From Chionis minor (lineage: Eukaryota > Chordata > Aves > Charadriiformes > Chionididae), in assembly GCA_013398295.1 (NCBI GenBank), contig VZSF01008221.1, positions 241,794 through 305,793 of the forward strand: a stretch of 64,000 nucleotides of DNA, read 5' to 3'. Of the stretch, positions 14,901-29,900 are shown piece after piece. Each line of letters opens with the position of its first letter. Position 1 is the first letter of the stretch. A program made the translations under genes and the position numbers. The notes below the pieces were generated by a model. It was not told the origin of the DNA. It did no database searches and saw only the letters and a list, made by a program, of their open reading frames with translations.

Positions 14901-17900
14901 GCCAAGGCTTGTCCTCAGATTATCAGCACTTGCTGCTCACCCACCTGGACACCAACCACATTGCACATCTAGAGTAAATACAAGGCTCTAGGGTCCAAGC
15001 CGAAGGACACAAGCATCCATCTGGGTTTTCCCACTTTGCTGAGGAAAACTAAGACTGAAAGCAAAAGGAAGGACAAAGAAAGCAGGGGACTAGCTCAACA
15101 GGACAGGGCACCAAGTAACAGCGGACATTGAAGAGACTAAGGTACTCAATAACTTCGCTGCAAGTTTTGCTGTTAAGGTCTACGCTCTGGCCTTCCCAGT
15201 CCCTATGGCTAGTTGGCAGAGCTGGGGGCAGGGAAGGGGCACGAAGCAGCACAACACATGAAATGTTAAGACAATCACGTTTGCACGCATGGTACCAAAC
15301 AGGAGCCAAGGGTGTTGACGGAGATCATGGATGTCACTGCAGGACCAATACTAGTTCTGAAAAGTCACAGCCACTGGGGAAAGGTTCCTAGTGACCGGAA
15401 GAAACCACCATGCCCATTTTCAAGACCAAGGGAAGGAGAGCCTGGGGAACTACAGACCAGTCAGCATAACTCATCCCCAGAAAGACTATGAGGCAAATTC
15501 TCCTGGAAACCACATCCTGAAGAATAACAATGTGTCTGGGAACAACTGGGACTTGCCAAGTACAAGTCACACTTTATCAACCTGACTACCTTCTGTGATA
15601 ACAGGCTACAGATGACATTAGGGTAGTCAGACTTAGCAAGGCTTCTAACAGTCTCCCATAGTATCTTCAAAACAAGATTTTTTTAAAATATGGAAGAGTG
15701 GACAACAATGCAGGTGGAAAAATCAGCCCAACTGCCAGGCTTGGAAGGTTCGTGAACAATTGTACAGAAAACAACTGGCAGCTTGTCTACTAATAGCATT
15801 TCTCAGCAGCCAACACCAAGCTGATACTTTTAACTTTATTAATTGTCTGAATAATGGGACAAAACACGTTCTCTGCCAGTCCACAGCTCATACAGAACTT
15901 GGAGAGTAGCTGTCACTGGAGGGCTGCCATTCAGAAAGACATTCGACAGGCCACAGAATATCACTGACAGGAAGTCACCGAAGTTTAACACAGGCAAATG
16001 CAAAGTGCTGCACCTGGCAAAACTTCAAGTATCAGCAGAGGCTGGTGACCAGCTGGCTCGGTTCCACTTTGGCACAACTGGCCTCTAGGGCCTGTAATTT
16101 AGGTCAGCAATGAGCCCTTGCTGCAACCAAGGCAAACTACGCTGAACAGTTTCAAACAGAGCATAACCAGGAGGTTGGCAAAGTGTTTAGTCCCCTCTGT
16201 TTGCTATTTTTGAGACTCCACTGGAGTACAACACTCAGTTTGGGGCTGTCCTGTACAACTCATTTGCCATAGCGGAGCGAGTCCAGAAAAGGCCACCACA
16301 CGGCCTATACAATCTTAGAAAGAGAGGGTGAAGAGGGAAATTTTAGTGCCATCTTTATCTTTGCTACACTCCTCAGCAGGTAGTTGGAGCTGGAGTTCTT
16401 TGTGTTGAGCGAGTGAGTCAATAGACAAGTCACATAAAGGGAAATCCTGCAAAGCGTGTGCGAGAATCATATCAATGTTTAAATACTCTCAATGTTTAAA
16501 TACTTCGAAAAGCTGTCATGGTTTAACCCCAGATTGCAACTAGGACCATGCAGCCGTTCACTCCGTCCCCCATCCCCCCTCCATGTAAGGCAGGGAGAAG
16601 AGGAATTAAAAAACTCACGGGTTGCGACAAAGACAGTAGAAGAGAACAGTAACAAAAGAGGAAAGAAATGGTAGAAGAATATGCAAAATAAGGTGATGCA
16701 ATACAATTGCTCTCACCACCCAATGATCGGTTGTCCAGTCCCTCCTGAGCAGGGGATGGTTTATGGTATGAAATATTCCATTGGCCAGCTTGTCCTGTCC
16801 GTGCTCCCTCTCAGCTTCAGGGAAGCTGAAGAAATCCTTGACTTCACATAAACATTACTTAGCAACAACTCAACAATACGTGTTATCAACATTAATCTCA
16901 TACTAAATCCAAAACACAGCAGCTACTAGGAAGAAAACTAACACTAGCCCAGCTGAAACCAGAACAAACCACTACCTCAAGTTTGTGCAATCTCCATTCT
17001 TCGAGACACTTAAAACTTAGTGGTGTAGGACCCTAAGCAACCTGATTCAAGAAGGCCCTTACTCTGAGTGAAGAGGTGGATTAGGTAACTTGAGCTACTC
17101 TCCAGCTACCTCATGACTCCTCCATCACAGCCACCCTCAGAGAGCTGCATATTCAACGCATTTACCAGACATACTGAAAGCACTTAATGGGAGCCAGTGG
17201 TTCTGCTCTACACTAGGTTCTTCTCTGCCTGCAAGAACAAAACCGAACTAACAGCAGAAGCAAGTGAAAAAGCACATATTAGGAGTTCTTTCCAAACAGT
17301 GAACTATAGTGCAGACTTCCTCCTCCTAAGGAGCACCCAAGTTAAAGCCTCACAGCTAAAGGCAACAATCCAGCAGTTTTGTTAACTTCAACCACATCAT
17401 CCTCCTCAGCAGTACCCAAGAATTTCTGTAAATACGGCCCCAGTGGTGAGTTCATTTTTAGATAACTGCTGTAATTGCGTTGCAACTCTTCGTTCCTAGT
17501 ATACTTGCTACCTAAAATAAATTACTAAAGAGCAAGCTACTTCTAAAAATTATTATAAAGAAAGTAAAACTATCAAGTGAGCTATGGGTGAGACCACCTC
17601 AAAATCAGTTGATGATCTCAGCAGAAGAGCTGGTGCTAATTTTCAGATGCAAAAGCTATCTGTATGATGCTTACAATGACTGATTTCTGGCCTTGAGCCT
17701 GAAGTGTTACTCAAAAGGTCAAAGCAAAAAAACACTAATTTTGGAGTGTCACAGCTGCACCCTGACGATGCAAGTGACTTCATACATTCTTAACCAGAGG
17801 TCAAACCGGTCTTAACTAACAGCACCAAGAGACTGATACATGAGCTACAACACACAAAGCTGTATTGAAGGATCTGAAAACATCACTTAAACAATCCTTA

Positions 17901-20900
17901 CACACACAGCTGTTCCTCCTATCAAGTCTTTCCTTCCTGTGCAAACAAAGGAGGAGACCAAATTCAGCACAAAGAGACTCAGGGAAGGAGAGTGGGGTTT
18001 TGTTTTTTGGTGTTTGTGGGTTCCCCCCCCCCCAAATAAAAGCACAATCAGTTCTCCACTTTACATGCAACCACTAGAATCAGGCAGGTGAATGACAGAC
18101 CTAAGTCAGTGCTGCTGCCAAGAGATGCTCAAGTTACAGTCTCCGGAGAGCTTTAAAACTGTCAGTGGATAACAACAAACTGATCTAAATTTCTATCTAT
18201 GAAATATGCAACCACAGTCCAGAGTTTCAGTATGTGGCAGTGGCAATCATATAGGAAGTCTATGTATATCATTTTAGCCTCAGACTTGGGTGTTTCAGAA
18301 AACATTTACAGGTTTGCAGATAGAAGAGATCCTATACCTTATCCACAAAATACAAGGCCGTTTTAACAACCTCTACTTTTGACCTTTCTCAACTATACAG
18401 CACCATACATTAAGTCTTCTCAATACAACAGGTTGCCAGAGTATTCATTGTGCATTCCCCTCCCATATACTAACATTAAGCTTTAATATGTATCAGTCTC
18501 AAGTGTAGATCAGGTCAAACACTAAGTCCAAAAAACCATTAAGATTTAACAGCCTATGGCTTCAAATTTCACCTGAAAGACTGAACTCAATGAGCATTAC
18601 TGAGCTACAGCACTTTATGAAGGCATTCAGCACATGTTGTGCCTTGGAAAGTGGTGGAATTGACCACTAAAGCTCTTCCAATCAGTTTGTATCAAATAGA
18701 GGCAAGAAGTGCCAGGTTCTTCACAGTTATGGCTGTAAGAGGAGAAAGGGCAGCACATCTTTTAAACAGCATGTTTTCTTGAAGAAAGACAACAGCTGAA
18801 TCAGAAACCTTCTCATTATCAGAAGACCTTTGGCAATCAGTCCACATTTCTTTTGAGGGTAACGTTTCTATGTCCAGATTCTTCACAAAGAACTTCAAAA
18901 AAGCATTAATAATTAATACAAATTTAGCAATTTTACTGCAAGTCTTGAGAATTTATGCCATTTCCTAGCATCATTTGAATAAAAGCATATGACTCAGACA
19001 TTCCTAGCCCTTACTGTTGAGAAATAGTTTAACAAACACGAGAAACAGTCACCTCAAATTACCAATGCTTTACTGTACTTAAATACACTGCAGCACTGCA
19101 AGAGACAGCTTCAGGAAGCCACGGAGAGCTCTCAGCACATATGATGATAGTGATGTGTCCTGGTTTGAGGTAAAACAGGACTGATTTTGTTCATTAACTT
19201 TTTAGCTAGGTCTCTTCTAACTACTGAAATTAACAGCATGTTGTGCAGAAACTGTTCACTCTCAGAGCGATAAGACCCATGTTTACAGCTGATGCCAAGG
19301 AACGGGATGCAGAGAGGCTCCTGCTTATCCTTATTGCTGCAACAACCAAGGCCAACAAACTCTGTTATTTGCAGGGAGGAGTGGACAGGACAGGTGACCC
19401 AAAACTGAACAACAGGGTGTTCCATCCCATCTGCCTCATGCTCAGGATAAAAGCTGAGGAATCAAAGGGTCAGCCTCTTTCTGCAATGGCCAGTGTCTGA
19501 GGAGTACTCTGTCTGTTTGTCTGCCTTTGACCCCAATGCTGAATCCAGATCTGGAATCCAGTTCCCTTCCATCACTGAGTCAAGTCTGGGACTTCTCCAG
19601 TGCCTACTGATGACGTGATTGTCATCCTGGGAGGTTGACACGGTTTTGTATTTATTTCATTAATAAAATATTAATAGTAAAATACAAAGAAAATAAAGTA
19701 GTTTAGTTCCTTCTAAACTCGTAAGTCTCTTTTCTTCTCTATCCCTCCTCTCTTTGAAAAGAGAGGTGGGGGAGAACATCTGTTGTTCTGCCTGATTGGG
19801 CCAATCTGGCCCAAACCACAACATGGTTTGGGACAAATAAATATCTGTTACACAAGTCAACTGACTTGCTGCGTCAGCACTGTGTTTGAGATCCACAGAA
19901 CCACAGAGCAGTGGTTAAAGATCATCTAGTTGCACCCCCCGTCATGGGCTATGGGCAGGGACACCTCCCACCAGACCAGCTTGCTCCAAGCCCCGTCCAA
20001 CCTGGCCTTGAACCTCCAGGGATGGGGCAGCCACAGCTTCTCTGGGTGGCCTGGGCCAGGGTCTCACCACCCTCAGAGTGAAAAATTTCTTCCTAATATC
20101 TCATCTAAATCTCCCCTTTCCCAGTCTGAAGCCATCACCCCTCGTCCTATTGCTCCACTCCCTGATCAAGTGTCCCTCCCCAGCTTTCCTGGAAGGGGTA
20201 CTGGAAGGGGCTCTAAGGTCTCCCCAGAGCCTTCCCTTCTCCAGGCTGAACAACCCCAACTCTCTCAGGCTCTCCTCACAGCAGAGGGGCTCCAGCCCTT
20301 ACATCATCTTCATGGCCTCCTCCGGACTTGCTCCAACAGGTCCATGTCCTTCTGATGTAGAGGGCTCCAGAGCATCAATACTGAAATACTGAATATGGAA
20401 GTCACCAACATATGTAGCAGAACTAACTACTGACAATGCACTCTGCTTCTATTCTAAATGCTTTGTTGAACCTTTCATTGTTGTACCTGCTGATGAATGT
20501 AAGGCTAATATTAATGGAAATATTTACAAAAATCTACTACAAATACTTCAAAGGCCTTTGAAGAAATCTAATGCAACATTTATGTATATAGAGCTCACTA
20601 AGTTAGGACAACATCATAAACAGACCCTGAAGAGAGGGACACAAAGCATTTCATTCTAGATGAAGTCAGGAAAGGATAAATATAGTAAGAGCCTATGGAC
20701 AAAGTTAAAGAGAAAATACAATCCTTGGAAGTTCACTGAAGATACCAGGATTTTTCAGTCTTGGCTATTTAAAGCAATCACCATCTACTATAGTGTCACA
20801 AAAGTTTTAGTTTTATGCTCACCCTCAATACACAACTTTTCTAAAGAAAGTATTCATGTTCTTTGTAAGGCTTGAAGGGAGCCCCTTCCACAATCCACAT

Positions 20901-23900
20901 TTAATTCCCACGACAATACATCTCTACTCCCACTAAATGCACTGTTTTAGCTTCCTCAACCAGATTACATCCATCCCCGCAGTACCTCTCCTCTGGGTTC
21001 CTCCCCCAGATTGAGTTTACCTGTGTCTAGGGCCCTGCCCCAACCCTTTCACTCACACTTCACAGCACTTCCCCACTTGCATCCACACCCTTCTGCCTGC
21101 TGTCGCTGTACAATATCTGCGCTGGGACTCCTGCCATACAATCTCACATCGCGTTTTCACTTCACACAGGCTGCCTCTGCTTTTGCGTAGATATAAGGAA
21201 AACCACAGGGCATAACTACTATTATTTAGCATGAAAGAACAAACAGGTTCAGACACCAAATAAAGCTTTTGATAGTCTTTTATATATAAGTTGGACATCA
21301 GTGACACTCCACTTTCAGCTTTAGAATAGTCCCTACTCCTTGCTGTTTTGAAATGCAAGCCTTTACCTTTTCACTCCTGGGATGAAAAATTATTTGAAGT
21401 TTCACTGACTCTCACTACCTGCGCAGATTGTTACAGAGCAACAATTGCTGCAGGCAGATCTGAAAGAAATACCTCTGTCCCACATTTGCTGCAACCGCCA
21501 GTTACATTTGGAGCTATATTCATCATCAGCCACTCACCTCTTTTGTTAGGAAAGGAATAAGCACACTCACATCTGTCAACGTGCGGCACGTGCTAATATA
21601 TATGATTTTGTTGTGCTTTGCTACTGGATTTGCCTGGAGACTGGCACATTAACATGGTCACAGGCTTTAAACCTACAAGTCCTCACATAAGGGTCTATGA
21701 GTGATTCCCGTCTAAAAGTCTGTATTGCCCTCTGTATGACCGACCGCATACTCCTCCTCCGTTACTCTCCTCTTCTCCGAAGAAGAGTGAGTTCCTACTA
21801 TATTCCAGGGCAGGGTACAATGTTCTCATTCTCATATTTCTGCAAGAGTGCTACTTCAAAATCTCATTAGAAGCACCAGTTTGTAAAAGCCCACAAACAA
21901 CTTCAGCAAGGTTTCAGACTACTACCATGTTCAATAAACTTTGCCCAAATCTTTTGCTATCTGAACTATGGGGAGCGCTAGATGAGTGCTAAACTTGGAA
22001 GCCACAGCTTCAGAAAGTCACTACAAAAGCCAAGTGTAGCTGCAGCACATCTTGAATTTTCCCTTCATTCTAAAAGTTGACGCAAGAGATCTGTGCTTGT
22101 GTCACCCTTCTACCCCTGGAATTTAATAGTTTCTTTCCAACATATTCAGTCTGAATTCATCTCATCTGATAAAAAACTTGCTCTCTATTGACAGAACTAT
22201 CCAAGCTCAATCACTTGCTTCAGAAACCTAGAAACACACAACCTTGTAACATCATAATGATTCTCCTTGGTAACAAGAATTCTCCTTGTAGATCCTTCCA
22301 TTTAGAAGTTAGTAATTTTTAGAGCTGCTTTATACCTCTGCTATAATGGGAAGCCTGTATATGCCCTCCCATACTCTGAATATCAGAGAATATCTTGTTT
22401 TAGACCTAGGCCATCTCAGTTACAAACTTATTATATGCCTCTTAGTGTATGATCAGATCATAAGGCTTAGAGGAGACCTTATCACCACATTCCAGTATTT
22501 AAAGGGTAGCTACAAAGAAGATGGAGACTCCCCTTCTAAAAGGAGTCACACAGAGAAGATGAGAAGTAATGGGTACAGGTTACTCCTGGGGAGATTCTGA
22601 CTGGACACAAGAAGAAAATTTTTCACAACAAGAACAATCAGTCATTCGAATAATCCCCCCAGGGAAGCGGTGAATTCCCCAATATTGGACACTTACTATT
22701 TGGCTGGACAGAGTGCTGGATCATCATTGGGAGCTTTGGCCAAGAAAAGCTGAACCAGATGATCCTTGGGTCCCTTCCAACCTGGTATTCTATGATTCTA
22801 GATTCATTCTTCTTTATCCAATGACAACTGAATCACTGAATTTAAGAGCTACCTCAGAAACACTAAGTTTCCACTTCCTCCATCAGCCCTAACACAAAAG
22901 ATGAACTTGTGGTTGACCAATCTTATTTGTGGCATCCCCACAAACGGGTTAGGAGCACAGACCTCACCTCTGCAACGCTACGGCTAACAGCTACAAACTA
23001 TGTCTAATAGATGGCACAGCTGGGTATTGTCAAAACAAACTGATAGACCTTCAAACTTGGTTCTGGAGTACTGCAATGTCAACTGTGGTCTGGTGTAGTC
23101 ACTAAGGGAGTTACAGGACTTACGCACCAGCACTCAAAATAAAGGAAAAAATCTTTGATACCATAGGCTTTAAACTGTACCTACTGCACTTCTTTCTACT
23201 ACCAAGTACATGTTTTCGAGGTTGCCATGACAGTAAGTATTCCACAGTATTTCAGGAAAAGGAGGTCTGTCCACGTGTGTAAACTGCAGTTACAGACCAC
23301 ATCAGTCCCTTCCCCTACTAGCAGGACTACAAAGCTCTACTAGACTGTGTCTCTCAGTTTAAAGTGCCAGGTTTATTCATCTTCACTCTGCTGAAGAGTT
23401 TTCACATGTGCAATTTCCTTGACTGCAGGTGAAACAAAAGTAGAAGCTCCTTTCAGAAACTTTATACCTACATCTTCAGAGCTACTGCAGCAGCAGCTGC
23501 CCAGCCTCAGGGACTGAGGAAATCGCCAGTCGTAGGGGTATACAGGCTTGCGATAAGGTCTGCACAAGGACAGCTGCAACATCTGAGTTCACTTCCTTCC
23601 AACTACTTCCTGCCAAAGTCTTTACTTCAGCAGCTTGTAACTGATATTAGCTTCCAACTTCAGCAGTCACGGTCGATGTGACAGGAGCAACAGATCAGTC
23701 CCTGATCCTGGAAGGGTCTAGTAGCAGAAAAACAGCAAAACTATCACTCCTGTCTTTCAGCTCTATGAGGAACACTATACATAGCTGTCTGCAACGACCT
23801 ATCTTCAGACTAAAACCTGGAAAACATCTCTTCTTTCCACATAGTCTACAGTACTCATCTTCATCTGAGTGTACAAATCGCAGTATTACAAACTTGTTTC

Positions 23901-26900
23901 AGCACCAGTGCAGAAGAAACACTTCTAGGAACCACCTGGACTAAAGACTTGTCCCACTGTTTTCATCCCTCTGAAATCAGGTACAGACACCAACTTGCCA
24001 CTCAGATCTCCACAAAAGCTTTGTTAGTCATCTTTGAAGTAATACTTTAGAGCTATTACACCACTCCATCTAACTCAGTGTTTCTTTCATACAAACCGTT
24101 AGACAGATCAAGATTTGCTACGGTTCCTTGCTGCAGTTGCCATAGACTGTGCTGGGCCTAAGGCTGCCAATATTGCTGTTGCAGTTGGTCTTTCGCCGCT
24201 CAGGAACTCTAGCTGCCTAGATAACAGCAATGCAGGGCAGGGGGAATTCAGGGGAAGGGTAGGAAAAAAAAGGAGCACACAGCAGCCTTTTTATTTTATT
24301 TTAAGTAAATCGGAAAAAAGGAATTCAGAACACTTACCTGTATGGACTGATGGAATTCTAACCACACCTCATGCGGCAATTCACTTTCAGGAATTGAAAG
24401 CAGTAGCTCAAAACAACTCCTGGAAAAGTAAGAGGCAAGTAAGCAAGCCACCTGAACACATTCTGCTGTTACATTAAATAACATCTGTGGCACATATTAC
24501 TTAGCATTCAGATAAGAAATTACAGTAACATTGAAACATGTTTGACCACACAAATCAGTTAAAGGCCAGAAACAGCCCCAGTTTGACGCATGAGTCATCA
24601 TATGGAAAGAGTGCTCCTTTTTACTATGCACAATGTTGCTAAGGTAAGGTTGCAGCTACTCTTGTAATACAAGGTGGTCTGTCCAACGTGGCTCAGGAAC
24701 ACCGCATGACAGAATTTCTGCTCCTTCCTCTCACAAGGGAATTCTAATACGCATGCTGAATAAAACTCATTTGACCCCAGGATGGTCCCTTTGCCTAAAG
24801 GGAGAACAAAAGCTTTATCTAACAGTGCTGACACGTAGAAGAAAATAAAACTAATGAGAACAGCTTGACAGAAGATGACACATGCATGAGCACAGAAATG
24901 GACCTAGAGAACAGACCCCTTACAGCATCCTAAAAGCAACAGACTGACAAGCTATGCCAAGAGGTACATCAGGACAGAAATGTACCCACAGAATAGATTC
25001 CTAAAAACACCCTATGAGTCTTTGATAGCATGGGGCCAGGAACACACTGAAATACCTATGGTGCCAACTGCAATAAACTCAAGAGCTTACCAAATCAAAA
25101 AGTCCCACCCACCACATCGATATGCCGATCAGAGGTGTTCAGATCAAAGTCAGAGATCTGACTTTGTAAAGTAAAGTAAAATTCCCCATTCATTAATTCA
25201 GGGAGCTGTTATACCTGCATAGCTCAGTTATTTACACAACACAGGTGGAGAACATCCCCTTATTTCTTCATTAAGCCAAACTCCTGCTTAAAATAGGACA
25301 CTAGCCACCCAGTCTTGATTTTATACTGAGGAAAGTTTGTTACATCCATTTTCAATTGTGTCAACAATTAACAGGATTTGAGTCAGCCCCATCACAGTGG
25401 CAGGTGAACTTCTGCCATGTATCAGGTTTTCCAAATGAAATGAAGGGTTCAGAAGTTTTAACATCTCTGAAATATCCAGCAATTTTGAGACCCATATATT
25501 CCGTACGTAAGTTTGGATTCCAAAAACAGAAGGGGGAAGAAAGCAAGAACTACTTGATATTCCCTCTTTTAGGGACACCGGCTCAATGCTATCTTTTTTT
25601 TTTTTTTTTTTTGGTTTGGAGGGGAAGGAGTGGGCAGGAAACAACTGTATTTAGCACAACCACCTCATTTCAGGGAAAAGTCTTGGAGAACAAGAATCCC
25701 TGTTTTCTAGGGGACGAAGTAATTGCAGGACTATTGCCTATATTGTTCTCAAATAGTGGCTACCTAACCTTGTATGTGACATACGGATTATCAAAACCTC
25801 AAGTGCTGCACACAACAATTCGACCTAATCAAACTAAATGTGTTAACTGATGACACTCTGTCTAAGAGTTACACACACAAAAATGTTCTCATAAATCATG
25901 ACAATATAAGGAAAGAAAACTGGTCTAAGACTCCACATACAATTAATACACTAAATAATTGCTATAAACTCTGTCTACTACATTGTTAACACAGTTTTGA
26001 CTCATGCTATTTTTTCTTCAAAAACTCCACTCCCAAATATTAAATAGAAGAATGACAGGAGAACATATTCAGTCTTCCCATAGATAGAAGAGCTGAGCTT
26101 GTGGAAGAGAAAAAGGAAGAGATGACAGTAAAACAACCATGAGTTTCAAAACTGCTTAGTACCCAAGAAGAATGACTTTCCTTTCCCCCTTCCTCCTGAC
26201 TTTTCATAAATACTTTGAACAATTATCTGCAAAATGCTATGCCTAAATAGTTTTTAGCCCAATTCAGCAGTCGTATAACATAAACAAGATCAAGTGGACA
26301 AATATTGAATTAACATCTTGTCACCCTTTCCACATTTCAGAAGTTTGCCTTCACTGCAGTCTTGTTCCTTTAAACCTTTAAATAGAGGTTTAAACCTGCA
26401 AAAGCTCTAAGCATTCTATTAGATAGTGATGAATGCTATCGCATTTTCCACCTCTCATTCAATAATTATGACATCATCAGGCACTAGAATCTCAATCATT
26501 ACTACGCCCATGAAAAAGTGGGCAACAGGATCACCAGACATTCCAACTGTCCTAGGTCTCAATATTACAAAATAATCAAGACTTACTTCTCCCTTGTACT
26601 CAAGCCTGGCAATACGAGTTAATTCACCACTCCAGATCTCTAGACCCAGGTGGTTGCTACTCGACTATCAAACCCAGCTTTACAGAGACTCGCAGCAGCT
26701 GAAATTTAACATAAGCAAAAAAATCCCAAACTGTAAGAAAACCAAACCCAAAGACTAAATCCCCCCAAAATCACTGAGTATGTGTGAAATTTTCATCCAT
26801 GTCACACAGAGACTCTTTCCATCAAATAAAAGATTTGGAAACTTCATGGGCAAGGTGCTTTTGAAGAGCCTTTTGATGCACACCTCATTGTCAGACTTGA

Positions 26901-29900
26901 AGTCAAACAATCCTATCTACCTCCTGGAAACACTTTGTCTGTTGTAGTAACACAAGACTGAGTTGAAGCAAGAACCAAGAATTCTTTTGTTGTGAGTCCT
27001 TAAACCTTCCTCAAGATCCAACACCAAACACTCTAGTTCGGAAATCACTCCATGAGAAACCTGAAGCTCTGGGTGTATTGCCATCACATGAAACAGCCTA
27101 CAGCCCAACCGCAAAAGTAATATCCAGGATATTCCAATTACAATTTCCTTAGCAGAAAAATAATTAAAATTCTAAACCAATTGCCTAAGTTTTTGTTGTA
27201 AGAATCGACTCAGACAGCTGCATAAAGACTAGCCATTTCGCTCAGTTCTTCCTTTTGGTCTTCAAAAGACGCCTCTATCCCTGAAAACCCGCATCCTTCT
27301 TTATTGTAATGCAATCAAATGGAATTTAGGTATCATGGCTATGACCACAAATGAAAATACCAGGATCACTTCGCGAAGTCAAGCCTTTCAACCTCACTCT
27401 ACCAGTACTACCACAATACATAAAACTCAATTCCAAACTTTAACCACAATTTTTGCAAATGAACTGTAATGGGTGCTTGAATGCTTCCATTATAAAAAAA
27501 AAAAATCAATTATCTCAAACAGCAAACTTCAAAATATCTTTTAGGCGGTCTCCTAGATTTGAATTTCTTTATTTTGGAATTAATAACTAGGCAAAAATGA
27601 ACTTATTTGCATATAATTATTCTGTAATCACTTTATACCTCATTCACTATTATTTTAAGAGAAATTTTAAAAGCTAAATTCTAAAAGTTTTCAGAACTGT
27701 GCTCATATTTAAATTATATTAGAAAACTTTTATGCTAAGCTTTTTAGAGTTAAAAAGATGACTAATTACACATCAGATGATCAGCAGGAATTGTGCACCT
27801 GTTGCCAGGAATTATTCTGCATTTGTTAAGAGTTGAGCTAGTTCTTAATGACAGACAGCAGAGTGGTACATGCACGTTAGTGAATCAAATTACAACCATT
27901 TATTAGGTTGAGAAATGCTTTGTTAGATAGACAAAGCAGAGAACCATCACGTGTGCCTCCTCATACAGTGTTATCAAGAGCAAGCACGCTTCTCCTGGAA
28001 GCCACGTGTGTCAGACTCAGTAGGTAGGTGAGAGATAGCTCAAAAAGTTTGAGGTAGACAGATCTTATCAGCTGAGTCCAGTTTTGCTACTTAGACCAGA
28101 TGACATTCAGTTTTCCTTTCTCTTTTTATAGCTGAAAAGCAAATAAACATCTTCTCAAAAACATAGAAGTGGCAAACTCCCTTTCAGATCAGGGCCATCA
28201 CAGCAAACAGGAAGAAGTAGGAAGCAGTCAAATATTAGCTACTGGCAAACACAATGTGAACTAGGAACACTCTTAATCTTAGGACCATTTTCAGACGGAA
28301 GTAAAATTTTCATACTGACGGTAACCAGTATCCTCAGAAACAAAGCACTTACAGAAGCTTGAGCGAACCATCAGCTTCAAGGGCTTCCAAAGACTCACAA
28401 GGACAGCCAGCGAACCAAATCTTGGTGAAAGACACCTTTGATATGGCTAATTCTTTACTAATTCTTCTACAGAGACAATACCTTTGGTATAGTAATACCA
28501 GGGGCTAAGGGGAAAGCGTTGTGCTCTGTGGCTGCGGAAACAAGCAGTCTGAGTCCTACTTGACCAAAGCAGGTATGTCCCTTCACGGCCATGGCCAAGA
28601 ACATTCTTGTTCCCCCGCAACCATTTGCCAAATCTGTAAACTACAAGAGCAACAACTCCAGCTTTCCTTTTATTTCCTAAGGTTAGACACCAGACCAACA
28701 AGGACTCACACTGCATCAGCATCATGTTTCTTCTGCGGGGGCACAGTCTCTACATCATGTCGGATTTCCTGTGAACACACAACTGACTGGGTCAGGTGGC
28801 AGGGGCAGCCACAGCATACTGAGTGTTGCTGTTACCGGCTCACCCCACTGAGAAGGACGTCAGGAAGAAGAAGTTCTTTCCCCCTTCTCCTGGAGGGACA
28901 TTGGAAGAGAAAGAGGATTTCAATAGTAATTAGAGCACTTTTGCTTCAGAACAGGAAGCCTGCTCATTTCATTTCTTATCAGTGTTCAAGTCTGAAAACA
29001 CAGCGTGTAGGACAGTCGTCTGTCCAAAAGCGAGTTACATGGGAGCAGTACGCTTTCACATCCCTAACCAGGTAACAGTCTTCCTCCCTCATGGAACTTG
29101 ATTTTTACCATTAATTCCTTGCTCTACCTTCTCTCTCCCTCTCTTGGAAACTCTTATGCAAAAGAAAAACGCAGGAGAGTTCAGCTAGGTATGTTATTTG
29201 CCTCACCCTATCTATGACCTCATTTGTTGTCTTTCTCATTCTTAAGATTCCTCTCAAATGTAATCAAAACAAGAAGAGGGGGGATTCCAGCCAGTCAGCC
29301 TCTCTACTGTCCTACACCACAAAGTTTTCTGAATATACAAGCCATAGCAAACAAACTCCTCACACTGAAAGACAGAAGAAACTATATCAACAGAACCAGA
29401 ATATTCTGATTTTTCTCAACAAGAGAAAAGCAATTTTGATAAGCATATCTGACACAGAATTGGGATTCCTGCCCCAAAATGGCAAATATACAGCAAAATA
29501 CATAGAAAGTACTCCAGGTATGGATGACCTGCATACAAAGACAGTGAAAGACAGATTTTTTAAGTAACATGAGTAGGAAGCTGCAGAATACACAAGCTAA
29601 TTAATGATAATATGATGAAGATGAGAATACACTACCCACAAAGGGACAGTCTGCAAAAGAAATTAAGATGTTTTGCCAAAAATATATGTATTATGTACCA
29701 GGTAAGTGATTTAGCAGTTTAAGTCTCCAGTTAAGAAGTTAAGAAAGACTTTTCTTGATTTCACATGTTTTCCCCTCTTGATAGAAGGTTCAAAAAAAAG
29801 AAAAAAAGTAATCACTCCAAGTTCACATTTTTCTCATAACTCCAAAAAAAAATAATCAAGGCATCATGCGGAGATATCTGGTTCCGAGCTCTTGATTTAT

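Larger units (their letters stand above)
10796..24337 (-). other. RLF intron 3
   Basis: About 13.5 kb, the largest intron in view. It holds a nested LTR pair (12425-13709), an old CR1 split by an LTR (15110-17130), another LTR (19156-19823) and CR1 fragments at 19890-20390 and 22440-22800. Between these I see only AT-rich sequence with no gene. Confidence 0.8.

Noticed and set aside
25356..25850. 164-codon plus-strand open frame
   Set aside because: It contains a poly-T tract giving a Phe run and shows no domain. Likely chance.
28521..29075. 184-codon plus-strand open frame in RLF intron 2
   Set aside because: No recognisable domain, Cys/Ser/Thr-rich composition as in random translation, and no splice or context support.
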